This document shows, piece by piece, positions 22,766 to 31,867 of a stretch of 33,588 nt of DNA (within the stretch, counting starts at the first letter, position 1; every line of letters begins with the position of its first letter). Origin of the DNA: Chloroflexota bacterium. GTDB taxonomy: Bacteria; Chloroflexota; Dehalococcoidia; Lucifugimonadales; UBA3495. The translations under genes were made by a program, and so were the position numbers. The notes beneath the pieces are model-generated. The model ran no database searches, was not told the origin of the DNA, and was given only the letters and a program-made list of their open reading frames with translations. The DNA lies in contig JACZUF010000035.1 of assembly GCA_022573285.1 (NCBI GenBank), positions 1-33,588 on the forward strand. The letters run 5' to 3'.

Positions 22766-23419
22766 ATGCCATTGGAGATATCCAAAGAGGACGGACCGCT
22801 CCAGTCACGGACCTGGGAGTTGGACCGGCATGAAGGTTCACTGGTCCAGGAGTTGAAAGACGCCTCCGCCGAACCCCTGGCCGAGCCAACGATCGAGGTG
22901 CCCGCCGACCTGAAGAACAACCTGATGATCACCTCGGTGGACGCCCTGGTCAACTGGAGCCGCAAGTCGGCCCTCTGGCCGGTGAGCTTCGGCCTGGCCT
23001 GCTGCGCCTTCGAGATGATCGCCAGCGCCATGGGCCGCTTCGACATCGCCCGCTTCGGCATGGAGGCCTTCCGGGCCTCACCCCGCCAGGCCGACCTGAT
23101 GATCGTGGCCGGCACGGTGACCTGGAAGATGTCCCCAGCCATCAAACGCATCTATGACCAGATGGCCGAGCCCAAATGGGTGATCTCCATGGGCGTCTGC
23201 GCCACCAGCGGCGGCCCCTATTACGGCTCCTACAGCGTGGTGCCCGGCGTGGACCATATTATTCCGGTGGATGTCTACGTCCCAGGCTGCCCGCCCCGTC
23301 CCGACGCACTGCTCTACGGAATCATGGAGCTTCACGAGAAGATAAAGAAGTACCGCAACCTGCCCAAAGGCCCCAAACTTTCCCTGTTCGGACGGGGCTC
23401 CAAACCGGAGAACCTCTAA
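22766..23419 (+). CDS. nuoB: NADH-quinone oxidoreductase subunit B
   Basis: 217 residues. NuoB carries cluster N2, the last iron-sulfur cluster before quinone. The four ligands are visible: Cys79 and Cys80 in [10 protein letters not shown], Cys145 in GVCATSGG and Cys175 in PGCPPRPD. About 50 residues before [10 protein letters not shown] form a hydrophilic N-terminal extension that is longer than in the short bacterial NuoB. It is followed without gap by nuoC. Confidence 0.97.
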   Translation: MPLEISKEDGPLQSRTWELDRHEGSLVQELKDASAEPLAEPTIEVPADLKNNLMITSVDALVNWSRKSALWPVSFGLACCAFEMIASAMGRFDIARFGMEAFRASPRQADLMIVAGTVTWKMSPAIKRIYDQMAEPKWVISMGVCATSGGPYYGSYSVVPGVDHIIPVDVYVPGCPPRPDALLYGIMELHEKIKKYRNLPKGPKLSLFGRGSKPENL

Positions 23420-23863
23420 ATGGCCGTTCGACATCTGAGCGGCGAAGATTTGGCGGAGAGAGTAAGGGCAGCGGTCCCGGAATCGGTGGAGGCGCCTGCC
23501 AACGGCGCCCTTTGGGTCAAGGCTCCCAGGGTGGCCGAGGTCGCCGGTTTCTTGAAGTCGGACGAAGGGCTGGACTTCAATTTCCTGAACTCCATCTCCG
23601 CAGTGGATTACATCGACCACTTCCAGGTGGTCTACCACCTGACTTCGCTCAACAAGCAGCACACGGCCATCGTCAAGACCCGGCTTAACGGCCGTGACGA
23701 GCTGTCCTTGCCCTCGGTCTACCACCTGTGGCGGGGGGCCGATTTTCAGGAGCGGGAGATCTGGGACCTGATGGGTATCCGCTTCGATGGACACCCCAAC
23801 CTGAAACGAATCATGCTCTGGGAAGGCTTTGACGGCCACCCACTGCGAAAGGACTACCTGTAG
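23420..23863 (+). CDS. nuoC: NADH-quinone oxidoreductase subunit C
   Basis: 147 residues, the 30-kDa subunit of the connecting arm. The family signature is SVYHLWRGADFQEREIWDLM, followed by GIRFDGHPNLKRIML and the C-terminal GHPLRKDYL. It carries no cofactor. The ATG follows directly after the nuoB stop. It is a separate protein and not fused to NuoD, as it is in E. coli. Confidence 0.96.
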   Translation: MAVRHLSGEDLAERVRAAVPESVEAPANGALWVKAPRVAEVAGFLKSDEGLDFNFLNSISAVDYIDHFQVVYHLTSLNKQHTAIVKTRLNGRDELSLPSVYHLWRGADFQEREIWDLMGIRFDGHPNLKRIMLWEGFDGHPLRKDYL

Positions 23864-23914
23864 TGCCGGGCGACGCTGTTTCCGTCTGCTATCGGGCTCG
23901 TGCTGGGGGAGCGG

Positions 23915-24027
23915 AAATCCCCCCAACCCCCCTTTATCCCGATACAGATCGGGAGGGGGCTTTCCTCCCCTACAAAGGAGCGGATTTGGTCTCCCCCCTT
24001 TGCAAAGGGGGGATTAAGGGGGGATTT
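23915..24027. repeat. GC-rich dispersed repeat between nuoC and nuoD
   Basis: Starts AAATCCCCCCAACCCCCCTT and ends GGGGGGATTT, with CCCGATACAGATCGGG inside. It fills the 226-bp gap between nuoC and nuoD and does not appear to be coding. It could pair with itself in the transcript and affect expression of the distal genes. Confidence 0.85.
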
Positions 24028-24089
24028 CCGCCCCACGCGTTGTCCCCGGTCCTCGGAGAAAGGGCACACCGAGGTTCCCCTTAACCCCC

Positions 24090-25196
24090 ATGCCGATCCG
24101 AACCGAGCCGATGACGGTAAATATCGGGCCGCAGCACCCCAGCACCCACGGCGTGTTCCGGCTGCGGGTTACCTTTGACGGCGAGGAGATACTGGAAATC
24201 GAGCCCATCTTCGGCTACCTGCACCGGGGCACCGAGAAGCTGGCCGAGGAGCGCAATTACACTCAGATAGTCACCCTGACCGACCGATTGGACTACGTCT
24301 CGTCGATGATCAACAACCAGGCCTACTGTCTGGCGGTGGAACAGTTGCTGGGCCTTGAAGTGCCCCAGCGGGGCAAGTACCTGAGGACGTTGACTGCCGA
24401 ACTGCAGCGGGTGGCAAGCCACCTGATGGGCATCGGCTTCTTCCTTCAGGACCTGGGGACCTTGGGCACCCCCCTGATGTACGCTTTCCGGTCCAGGGAG
24501 CGGATACTGGACCTGTTCGAAATGCTCTGCGGCGCGCGGATCACCGTGAGCTACATGCGCCCCGGCGGCGTGTTCTTCGACGCCCCAGACGATTTCTGGC
24601 CGGCCTTGGACCAGTTCTTAAAGGACTTTGAATCCGAGTACAAAGAGATCGAGGATCTGATCCTGGAGAACGAGATCGTCATGGTCCGCACCCGCGGCGT
24701 AAGCCCCCTGCCCCTGGACGTGGCCATCAACGCCTCGGTCAGCGGGCCGGTGCTCCGGGCCAGCGGGCTGGCCTGGGACTGGCGCAAGATGGACCCCTAC
24801 GATGCCTACGACCGGATGGAGTTCGATGTCCCAACGGCCACCGGCGGCGACAATTATGACCGGTTCTGGGTGCGCATCCAGGAGATACACCAGAGTATCC
24901 GCATCGTCAAACAGTGCATCCAGCAGATTGAGCCGGGACCGTTCCGGACGGATGTGCCTTTGGTGCTGCGTGCCAAGCCAGGGGCCGAGGCCTACGGCCG
25001 GGTGGAGGCGTCTAAAGGAGAGCTGGCTTTCTATCTGGTGTCTGACGGGGGGATCAGCCCCTACCGGTGCAAGATACGCTCTCCTTCGCTGATCAACCTG
25101 ACCGTGACCGAGCACCTGCTGGTGGGCTGGAAATTGGCGGACATGATTGTGACGCTGGGCAGCGTAGACATAAACATGGGTGAAGTGGACCGGTGA
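24090..25196 (+). CDS. nuoD: NADH-quinone oxidoreductase subunit D
   Basis: 368 residues, 49-kDa subunit, related to the large subunit of [NiFe] hydrogenases but without the metal-binding Cys. It forms the quinone site together with NuoB. Signatures are NIGPQHPSTHGVFRL (residues 11-25), RGTEKLAEERNY and LDYVSSMINNQAYC. The C-terminus reads LGSVDINMGEVDR. The start at 24090 is ATG. It overlaps nuoH by 4 bp (GTGA). Confidence 0.97.
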   Translation: MPIRTEPMTVNIGPQHPSTHGVFRLRVTFDGEEILEIEPIFGYLHRGTEKLAEERNYTQIVTLTDRLDYVSSMINNQAYCLAVEQLLGLEVPQRGKYLRTLTAELQRVASHLMGIGFFLQDLGTLGTPLMYAFRSRERILDLFEMLCGARITVSYMRPGGVFFDAPDDFWPALDQFLKDFESEYKEIEDLILENEIVMVRTRGVSPLPLDVAINASVSGPVLRASGLAWDWRKMDPYDAYDRMEFDVPTATGGDNYDRFWVRIQEIHQSIRIVKQCIQQIEPGPFRTDVPLVLRAKPGAEAYGRVEASKGELAFYLVSDGGISPYRCKIRSPSLINLTVTEHLLVGWKLADMIVTLGSVDINMGEVDR

Positions 25197-26404
25197 ACTG
25201 CGTTATGGGCCCGGGCAACGTCCTGCACGATACCCTCTTGTTCCGGGTGATCTACGACTGGGTGGGCCAGCTATTGCCCTGCTGGCTTTCCTACGCCGTG
25301 GCCGGATTGGCCATCATGCTGCTGCTGGTGAACGGAGTGCTTCTGGGAGCCGGTCTTTTTTCCTGGTTTGAGCGGAGGATCATCGGGCGGTTCCACAACC
25401 GGTTGGGACCCAACCGCTGGGGACCCTTCGGCATGCTCCAGCCCATGGCCGACGTGGTGAAGCTGCTGTTAAAAGAGGACCTGACCCCGAAGGGGGCCGA
25501 CCGCATCGTCTTCATGATTGTTCCGGTGGCCATGCTGGCCCCGGTGGTGCTCATGATGGCGGTGGTCCCATTCGCCAAGGACACGGCCCTGGCCAACCTG
25601 AATGTCGGCGTCCTGTACATTCTCGCGGTAACGTCGATAACGTCAATCGCCATCTTCATGGCGGGGTGGTCCTCCAACAACCGGTACGCGATGTTCGGCG
25701 CGTCCCGCGGAGTGGCGGTGCTCATCAGCTACGAAGTCCCGGTGGTCATGTCCCTGTTGGGCGTGGTGCTGGTGGCCGGGTCCATGTCCATGAGCGACGT
25801 GGTCTCCGCTCAGACCATTCCCTTCCTGTTGGTGCAGCCCCTGGCCTTCTTCGTCTTCCTGGCTGGGACCATGGCGGAGCTGAACCGCACGCCCTTTGAC
25901 CTGGCCGAGGCCGAGTCGGAGCTCATCGGCGGATATCACATCGAATACAGCGGGGTGAAATTCGCTCTGATCCAGGCCGCCGAGTTCGGTGCGGTCCTGA
26001 CCTCTTCCGCAGTGATGGTGACGTTGTTCCTCAGCGGCTGGTCCGGTCCCGTTTCCAACTACCTGGGCTGGGCCTGGTTCCTGATGAAGATCGGGGTCTT
26101 GGCCTTCATCTTCAGTTGGGTCCGGGCCACCTTTCCCCGGTTGCGCATCGACCAATTGCTGGCCTTCGCCTGGAAGTTCCTGCTGCCCCTCAGCATCATC
26201 AACCTGTTCGCCACCGCGCTGGAGGTTTTCTTCCTGCGCGACGGCGCCGGGACGTTGGACACTTCCGACCTGTGGATCATGGCCGGGATCAACTTCGGGC
26301 TGGCCATCGGTTGCCTGTTGGTCTTCGGCACGATGATCCAGGACAAGGTCCGGCCGGCGTCGGCCACTTCAGGAGCCACCCTTTCCTCTGGGGAGGTGAA
26401 TTAG
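25193..26404 (+). CDS. nuoH: NADH-quinone oxidoreductase subunit H
   Basis: 403 residues with about eight membrane helices. NuoH forms the quinone channel at the junction with the membrane arm. The conserved GLFSWFERRIIGRFHNRLGP and GPFGMLQPMADVVKL, and AGTMAELNRTPFDLAEAESELIGG, are typical. GTG at 25193 overlaps the nuoD stop; an ATG at 25205 would shorten it by four residues. The first 35 residues hold no family signal. Confidence 0.96.
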   Translation: MNCVMGPGNVLHDTLLFRVIYDWVGQLLPCWLSYAVAGLAIMLLLVNGVLLGAGLFSWFERRIIGRFHNRLGPNRWGPFGMLQPMADVVKLLLKEDLTPKGADRIVFMIVPVAMLAPVVLMMAVVPFAKDTALANLNVGVLYILAVTSITSIAIFMAGWSSNNRYAMFGASRGVAVLISYEVPVVMSLLGVVLVAGSMSMSDVVSAQTIPFLLVQPLAFFVFLAGTMAELNRTPFDLAEAESELIGGYHIEYSGVKFALIQAAEFGAVLTSSAVMVTLFLSGWSGPVSNYLGWAWFLMKIGVLAFIFSWVRATFPRLRIDQLLAFAWKFLLPLSIINLFATALEVFFLRDGAGTLDTSDLWIMAGINFGLAIGCLLVFGTMIQDKVRPASATSGATLSSGEVN

Positions 26405-26405
26405 C

Positions 26406-27071
26406 ATGTATGGAATCGCCATGGCCAAGGGTCTCCTGGTCACGTTGAAGAACATGACCAAGAAACCTTTCACCGTTCAGTATCCCGAAGAACGGGTCAA
26501 GCAACACCCACGGTTCCGGGGCGAGGAGTTTGTCTGGTACGAGGAGCGGTGCACCGGCTGCGCTTGGTGCGCCAAACACTGCCCCTTGGGGATCATCAAG
26601 ATAGTAACCACCCCCAGCGAGACCGCCCCGGCCGAGGGCGACAAGTACCGGCTGGAGGTCTTCGACATCGCCATCGACCGGTGCATGTTCTGCGGCCTGT
26701 GTGTCGAGGCCTGCCCCTATGACGCGCTGTTCATGGGCAGCGGGTTCGAGCAGGGGCAATATTCCAGGAAGGAGATGGTCATCGACATCGACCAGTTGCG
26801 GCAGGCCGACAAACGCCCCAGCACCTTCTTCCGGCCCCAACTTGAGGACACCGGCTACGACCCCAGCGGCGGACGCCCGCTCGACTGGAAGGAGGTGGGC
26901 CGTGAGTCTTGGCAGTGGCACCAACGGGAGAAAGCGGGCATGATGATCGACCGGCCCGTGCCTTCGGACCTCCTCCCCGAGGGGCCCCCGGTGGACTCTT
27001 CGTTCGTTGAAGACAGCCAGGCTGCACCGGCGCCAACGTCCCCGTCCCCGTCCACAGAGGATGCCGAGTAG
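26406..27071 (+). CDS. nuoI: NADH-quinone oxidoreductase subunit I
   Basis: 221 residues with two 4Fe-4S ferredoxin motifs: CTGCAWCAKHCP and CMFCGLCVEACP, which bind clusters N6a and N6b between the peripheral arm and NuoB. Family members often end soon after the second motif; here about 100 residues follow, and the last 30 (SQAAPAPTSPSPS and so on) are Pro/Ser-rich and probably disordered. It lies one base after nuoH and directly before nuoJ. Confidence 0.95.
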   Translation: MYGIAMAKGLLVTLKNMTKKPFTVQYPEERVKQHPRFRGEEFVWYEERCTGCAWCAKHCPLGIIKIVTTPSETAPAEGDKYRLEVFDIAIDRCMFCGLCVEACPYDALFMGSGFEQGQYSRKEMVIDIDQLRQADKRPSTFFRPQLEDTGYDPSGGRPLDWKEVGRESWQWHQREKAGMMIDRPVPSDLLPEGPPVDSSFVEDSQAAPAPTSPSPSTEDAE

Positions 27072-27668
27072 ATGCTCTTCCAGGACGTCGTCTTCTGGAT
27101 TCTGACCGTGATGGCGGTGGGCGGCGCGCTGGGCGTGGTGCTGGTGCCGGACCTTTTCCGGGCCGCCCTGCTGCTGATCGTGGTATTTATGGCTGTAGCC
27201 GGGTTTTTCGTGCTGCTCAGCGCCGAATTCTTGGCCGTGGTCCAAGTCTTGATCTACGTCGGGGCCATCGCCATCTTGATAATCTTCGCGGTGATGCTGA
27301 CCCGGGACGTCCAGCGGGGCAACCTGCCCAACCGGCTCCAGATCCCGGCGGCCGTTTTCGCCGCCCTGCTATTGGTCGCTCTGGTCACGGTGGCCGTGGA
27401 CACCAAGTGGGACTTCCTGCCCCCCGAGCAACAGGAACGGGTGGACCTGGTACAGACCAGCGCGGTGACCACGCTGACCGGCGACGTTCTGACCGAGTCG
27501 GGTGTCACCAGTCCCGAGGAGCAGGCCCAGATACGGAAATCGGGCCTGGCCGACCTGTTGATCGGCGATTTCGTGCTGCCCTTCGAGGTGGTGTCGGTGC
27601 TGCTGCTGGCGGCGCTGATCGGCGCGTTGGTGCTGGTGCGGCCCGATCCGGGAACGGGGAGGGGCTAG
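27072..27668 (+). CDS. nuoJ: NADH-quinone oxidoreductase subunit J
   Basis: 198 residues with five membrane helices, including the conserved EFLAVVQVLIYVGAIAILI stretch. The glutamate-containing helix takes part in proton transfer. The loop between the fourth and fifth helices (about residues 110-160) is polar and longer than usual. It is directly joined to nuoI and 6 bp from nuoK. Confidence 0.93.
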   Translation: MLFQDVVFWILTVMAVGGALGVVLVPDLFRAALLLIVVFMAVAGFFVLLSAEFLAVVQVLIYVGAIAILIIFAVMLTRDVQRGNLPNRLQIPAAVFAALLLVALVTVAVDTKWDFLPPEQQERVDLVQTSAVTTLTGDVLTESGVTSPEEQAQIRKSGLADLLIGDFVLPFEVVSVLLLAALIGALVLVRPDPGTGRG

Positions 27669-27674
27669 CTGGGA

Positions 27675-28016
27675 ATGTCCTTGGGAATGTCTTTCGAAGG
27701 CTTTCTGATCGTTTCGGCGGTCCTTTTCTGCATCGGCCTCTACGGGGCCCTGGCCCGCCGCAACGTGCTGGCCGTGTTGATGTCCATTGAGCTGATGTTC
27801 AACGCCGTCAACGTGACCCTGGTGGCCATGGCCAAATATCTGGCGCCCGCCGCCCTCCAGGAAGACATCAGCTCCGTGCTGACCGGGCAGGTCTTCGCGG
27901 TGTTTATCATCACTGTGGCCGCCGCCGAGATTGCCCTGGGGCTGGGCATCGTGTTCGCCATGTACCGGACCAACGAATCGGTGGACCTGACCGAGGCCAC
28001 CCAGTTGCGGCACTGA
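27675..28016 (+). CDS. nuoK: NADH-quinone oxidoreductase subunit K
   Basis: 113 residues with three membrane helices. The two glutamates needed for proton pumping are visible: one in LMSIELMFNAVN and one in ITVAAAEIALGLGI. The C-terminus ends in VDLTEATQLRH. The start may be the ATG at 27675 or the one at 27687. It is the last of the K/J pair before the small unannotated gene. Confidence 0.95.
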   Translation: MSLGMSFEGFLIVSAVLFCIGLYGALARRNVLAVLMSIELMFNAVNVTLVAMAKYLAPAALQEDISSVLTGQVFAVFIITVAAAEIALGLGIVFAMYRTNESVDLTEATQLRH

Positions 28017-28046
28017 TCCCCAAGCGGGTCTATATAGAGAACTCTT

Positions 28047-28241
28047 ATGTGGGTTGAATTTAAACAGGCCCCAAATCTGATGCTGGCGGAGATGTGGAAG
28101 GAGGTCCTCGAAGGCGAGGGCCTGCCCACCCGCATACTGCCGGAAGGCGACATCCTGGACTGGGCCGAGAAGGTCCCCTTCAAGATCTACGTCCCCCAGG
28201 GAAGAGAGCACGTGGCCGAGGAGATATTGAGGAAGCTATAG
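28047..28241 (+). CDS. DUF2007-like small protein inside the nuo operon
   Basis: 64 residues: a soluble alpha/beta protein with WVEFKQAPNLMLAEMWKEVL, ending in REHVAEEILRKL. The pattern (short strand, helix that covers a domain swapped element, GDI, then IYVPQG and a final helix) is like small 'signal-transducing' DUF2007 proteins, and this is a tentative match. No membrane segment or Cys. It lies 30 bp after nuoK, and the nuoL ATG follows its stop directly, so it must be co-translated. It is not a standard complex I subunit; a role in assembly or regulation is guesswork. Confidence 0.7.
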   Translation: MWVEFKQAPNLMLAEMWKEVLEGEGLPTRILPEGDILDWAEKVPFKIYVPQGREHVAEEILRKL

Positions 28242-30293
28242 ATGGTTAGCGAAGCTGTCATCTGGTCCATCTTCCTGTTGCCTCTGGGCTCCTTTGCATT
28301 CATCGCACTGGTGGTCCGGCCGCTCCTCAACCGCTATTCCCTGATCAGTGGGATCGTCACCATCGGCGCCCTTGGGACGGCATTGGGATTCTCCATCTGG
28401 ACCCTGCGCTCCGTTATCCTGCATCACGACCTCAACTTCGAGCCCATTGAATGGCTGGACGTGGGCGGAGCGACCATCGAGATGGGCCTGCTGGTGGACC
28501 CGCTGACCGCCGTGATGCTGGTGGTGGTCACCGGGGTCAGCCTCTTGGTGCAGGTCTACTCCCTGGGATATATGAAGGGCGACCCCAGCCTATCCCGTTA
28601 CTTCGCTTATATGTCCCTGTTCACCGCCTCCATGCTGGGGTTGGTGCTGGCGGTTAACATAATCCAGCTCTACGTGTTCTGGGAGTTGGTGGGCGTGTCG
28701 TCCTATCTGCTCATCGGCTTCTGGCACGAGCGGCCCGCGGCGGCCGCCGCGGCCAAGAAGGCCTTCATAATCACCCGAATCGGCGACGTGGGATTCTTGA
28801 TCGCCATCCTGTACCTGTTCCTGAAGGCCGAAGACTTCGCCGCCGCCGGGATGAACGCCTTCCACATTCCGGACATTTGGCAGGCGGCCCAACCGGAGGC
28901 CGCGGCCGGAGTGATTCTGGGCGGCGCCGCCCTCACGTGGCTGGCCCTGGGAATCTTCTCTGGGGCGGCGGGCAAGTCCGGCCAGTTCCCGCTCCACGCC
29001 TGGCTACCCGACGCCATGGAAGGCCCAACTCCGGTCAGCGCCCTGATCCACGCGGCGACGATGGTGGCGGCCGGTGTGTTCCTGGTGGCCCGGTTCTTCC
29101 CGGTCTTTCAGAACTCCCCCGACGCGATGACGGTGGTGGCCCTGGTGGGCGCTTTCACCGCGATCATGGCCGCGTCCATGGGCTTGGTGATGAACGACAT
29201 CAAGCGGGTCTTGGCCTACTCAACGATCAGCCAATTGGGTTACATGATGGCGGCCCTTGGACTGGGGCTGTACGCTGCGGCCATATTCCACCTGGCGACC
29301 CACGCGGCGTTCAAGGCCCTGCTCTTCATGGGGGCCGGCAGCGTCAACCACGCCACGGGCACCTTCGACATGCGCTACATGGGCGGCCTGTGGCGCCGCC
29401 TGCCCATCACCTACATCCTGGTGGTTGTGGCGGGCCTGAGTCTGGTGGGAATCATTCCCCTGGCGGGGTTCTGGAGCAAGGACGAGATCCTCTTGGGCGC
29501 CTGGAACGGCACCGGCTTGGTGGACACCTGGGTCAGCCGGGTGACCTTCTCCGCGTTGCTGGCGGGCGTGATCGTCACCGCCTTCTACACCATACGAATG
29601 ATTGTCCTGACCTTCCACGGAGAGTTCCGGGGTGGGGTCGAGAAGGAACTCGAAGACCAAGCCCAGCTTCAGAGCGCCCCGGCCGGAGCGGCGGACCACG
29701 GCGGCGGGCACCTCCACGAGTCTCCTTTCTCCATGGTGCTGCCCATGGTGGCCCTGGGACTGGCGGCGGCGGCCCTCGGCTATTTGGCCAACCCCCAGTG
29801 GAACGAGGAGATCGGCATTCCCAGGCACTGGATAACCGGGTTCTTGGCCGACGGTCTCGGCTCAGCCCTGGGACTTGCGGGGCATGCCGAGACGTTGGAT
29901 TTCAGCCGTTGGATGGCGGCCGTGTCCACGGTCGCGGCTCTTACGGGTATCGGGCTGGCTTTGGCGGTCTACGTAGTCCACGTCAGGCGGCGGGAACAGC
30001 GGGCCGACCCTCTGGAGCGCGTGAAGCCGGTGCATACCCTGCTCTCCCGGAAATACTACCTGGACACCCTGTACGAAGACGTGATTGTGCGAAAGGGTTT
30101 CTTTGGGGTCATCGCCGGGACCTTGGACTGGATCGACCGCAACCTGGTAGACGGCACTGTGGACCTGATCGGATGGTTCTTCCGGAACATCGGCACGGCC
30201 ATCGGCAAGTTCCAGACCGGCCAGGTCCAGGCCTACGCCACGGGCATAGCGTTCGGCGTTTTGGCCATAATTCTGGCCCTGTTGTTGGCATAG
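28242..30293 (+). CDS. nuoL: NADH-quinone oxidoreductase subunit L
   Basis: 683 residues, an antiporter-like proton-pumping subunit with 15-16 membrane helices, the long amphipathic helix at the C-terminus included. LYVFWELVGVSSYLLIGFWH holds the conserved Glu, and AGKSGQFPLHAWLPDAMEGP and VSALIHAATMVAAGVFLVAR are further signatures. The HGGGHLHES segment near residue 490 is a polar loop insertion. The length is a little more than in E. coli (613). It begins directly after the small gene and is followed by a 41-bp gap and nuoM. Confidence 0.96.
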   Translation: MVSEAVIWSIFLLPLGSFAFIALVVRPLLNRYSLISGIVTIGALGTALGFSIWTLRSVILHHDLNFEPIEWLDVGGATIEMGLLVDPLTAVMLVVVTGVSLLVQVYSLGYMKGDPSLSRYFAYMSLFTASMLGLVLAVNIIQLYVFWELVGVSSYLLIGFWHERPAAAAAAKKAFIITRIGDVGFLIAILYLFLKAEDFAAAGMNAFHIPDIWQAAQPEAAAGVILGGAALTWLALGIFSGAAGKSGQFPLHAWLPDAMEGPTPVSALIHAATMVAAGVFLVARFFPVFQNSPDAMTVVALVGAFTAIMAASMGLVMNDIKRVLAYSTISQLGYMMAALGLGLYAAAIFHLATHAAFKALLFMGAGSVNHATGTFDMRYMGGLWRRLPITYILVVVAGLSLVGIIPLAGFWSKDEILLGAWNGTGLVDTWVSRVTFSALLAGVIVTAFYTIRMIVLTFHGEFRGGVEKELEDQAQLQSAPAGAADHGGGHLHESPFSMVLPMVALGLAAAALGYLANPQWNEEIGIPRHWITGFLADGLGSALGLAGHAETLDFSRWMAAVSTVAALTGIGLALAVYVVHVRRREQRADPLERVKPVHTLLSRKYYLDTLYEDVIVRKGFFGVIAGTLDWIDRNLVDGTVDLIGWFFRNIGTAIGKFQTGQVQAYATGIAFGVLAIILALLLA

Positions 30294-30334
30294 GAAAAAC
30301 TAGATGCCCGTTACTCGCATGGGAAATTAGGTAG

Positions 30335-31867
30335 ATGGTCGAAGGTTACAACGGACTGTTGACGGCGACGGTGTTCCTGCCTGCGGTGGGAGCAGTGGTC
30401 TTGCTGTTGTTGGTCAAAGGCGACCGCAACGTGCGGAATTTCGCCGTCCTGGTCTTCCTGGCCGACCTGGTCTTGTCCCTACTGGTGTTCGGTTTCTTCG
30501 ACCGGGGCGAGGGCGCGGACCGGTTCCAGTTCGTGGACAAGATAACCTGGATCCCCGACGTAGGGCTGAACGCCGACTTCCTGCTGACGGTGGACGGTCT
30601 CAGCGCGCCCTTGGTGGCGTTGACCGGGCTGCTGGGCATGTGCGCCGTGCTGGCGTCTTGGCACATCGGCCTGCGGGTTAAAGAGTATTTCATATGGCTG
30701 CTGGTGCTGCAAACGGCGGTCATGGGTGTCTTCACCTCCATGGACCTGCTGCTCTTCTTCCTGTTCTGGGAGTTGGAACTGATCCCCATGTTCATGCTGA
30801 TCTCCGTCTGGGGCAGCGGCCGCAAAGAATACTCGGCCATGAAATTCCTGATCTTCACCATCCTGGGCAGCGCCTTCATGTTGGTCGCCATCGTGGCGGT
30901 CTACCTGACCCCCGGGGTCGGCACCTTCAACATGGTGGAGCTATCCACCGAAGTCACCATGCTGGCCTCGGCCGGGGTGTTGATACCGCTGTCCGGCCTG
31001 TTCTGGCTCTTCTTCGTTGGGTTCGCCATCAAGCTGCCCACCTGGCCGTTGCACACCTGGCTGCCCGACGCCCACACCGACGCGCCCACCGCCGCCAGTG
31101 TGATGTTGGCGGGGGTGCTGCTCAAGATGGGCGGCTACGGCCTGCTCCGCATCAACGTGGGTATGTTCCCTTCCCAGACCGACCGGTTCGCCTGGGCGCT
31201 GGTGGTTTTGGGGGTCGTGAGCGTGCTCTACGGCGCCGTCGTCACCATGCGGCAGACCGACCTGAAACGGCTCATCGCTTATTCCAGCATCAGCCACATG
31301 GGCCTGGTGCTGGTGGGCATCGGCTCGGTGGGTATCGCTCAGGGGACGCTGACCGTCACCGGACTGAACGGCGCGGCCATGCAGTTATTCACCCACGGGA
31401 CGGTGACCGGCCTGCTGTTCCTGACGGTGGGGCTGGTCTACGACAAGACCCACACCCGGTACATCCCCGACCTGGGAGGCCTGGCCGGACGGATGCCGGT
31501 GGTGGCCGTCGCCATGCTCATCGCCGGTTTGGCGTCTCTGGGCCTGCCGGGGCTCAGCGGTTTCGTTTCCGAACTATTGGTGTTCCTGGGGGCCTTCCGG
31601 GCCTACGGCTGGCCCACGGTCCTGGCGGTGCTGGGTATCGTGCTGGCGGCGGGTTATATCCTCTGGATGATGGAGCGCACCTTCTTCGGCGCGCGGCGGG
31701 AGCGGTTCGCCGGCCTGACCGACGCCTCGTTGGTGGAGGCGGCGCCCCTGGTATTGATGGTGGTGACCATCATCGGCGTGGGTGTCTGGCCCTCGCTGTT
31801 GACCGACGTATTCGAGTCTGGACTGAACCCCATGGTGGATGTGCTTAACGGGGTGATAAACAAGTAA
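30335..31867 (+). CDS. nuoM: NADH-quinone oxidoreductase subunit M
   Basis: 510 residues, 14 membrane helices, an antiporter-like pump. LFFLFWELELIPMFMLISVWG carries the conserved Glu; KLPTWPLHTWLPDAHTDAPT and the channel Lys motif KMGGYGLLRI are typical. The C-terminal part has the conserved SGFVSELLVFLGAF. Its stop TAA overlaps the nuoN ATG by one base, so the two are translationally coupled. Confidence 0.96.
   Translation: MVEGYNGLLTATVFLPAVGAVVLLLLVKGDRNVRNFAVLVFLADLVLSLLVFGFFDRGEGADRFQFVDKITWIPDVGLNADFLLTVDGLSAPLVALTGLLGMCAVLASWHIGLRVKEYFIWLLVLQTAVMGVFTSMDLLLFFLFWELELIPMFMLISVWGSGRKEYSAMKFLIFTILGSAFMLVAIVAVYLTPGVGTFNMVELSTEVTMLASAGVLIPLSGLFWLFFVGFAIKLPTWPLHTWLPDAHTDAPTAASVMLAGVLLKMGGYGLLRINVGMFPSQTDRFAWALVVLGVVSVLYGAVVTMRQTDLKRLIAYSSISHMGLVLVGIGSVGIAQGTLTVTGLNGAAMQLFTHGTVTGLLFLTVGLVYDKTHTRYIPDLGGLAGRMPVVAVAMLIAGLASLGLPGLSGFVSELLVFLGAFRAYGWPTVLAVLGIVLAAGYILWMMERTFFGARRERFAGLTDASLVEAAPLVLMVVTIIGVGVWPSLLTDVFESGLNPMVDVLNGVINK

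Noticed and set aside
20292..24027. CRISPR array
   Set aside because: The repeats are GC-rich, few, unevenly spaced and partly palindromic, and no cas genes are present; they are dispersed repeats.
28877..30334. Long plus-strand frame inside nuoL
   Set aside because: It is a GC-rich shadow in another frame, full of Gly/Arg/Pro, with no motif.
30694..31848. Long plus-strand frame inside nuoM
   Set aside because: Shadow frame of the same kind, rich in His/Arg/Gly, with no family match.
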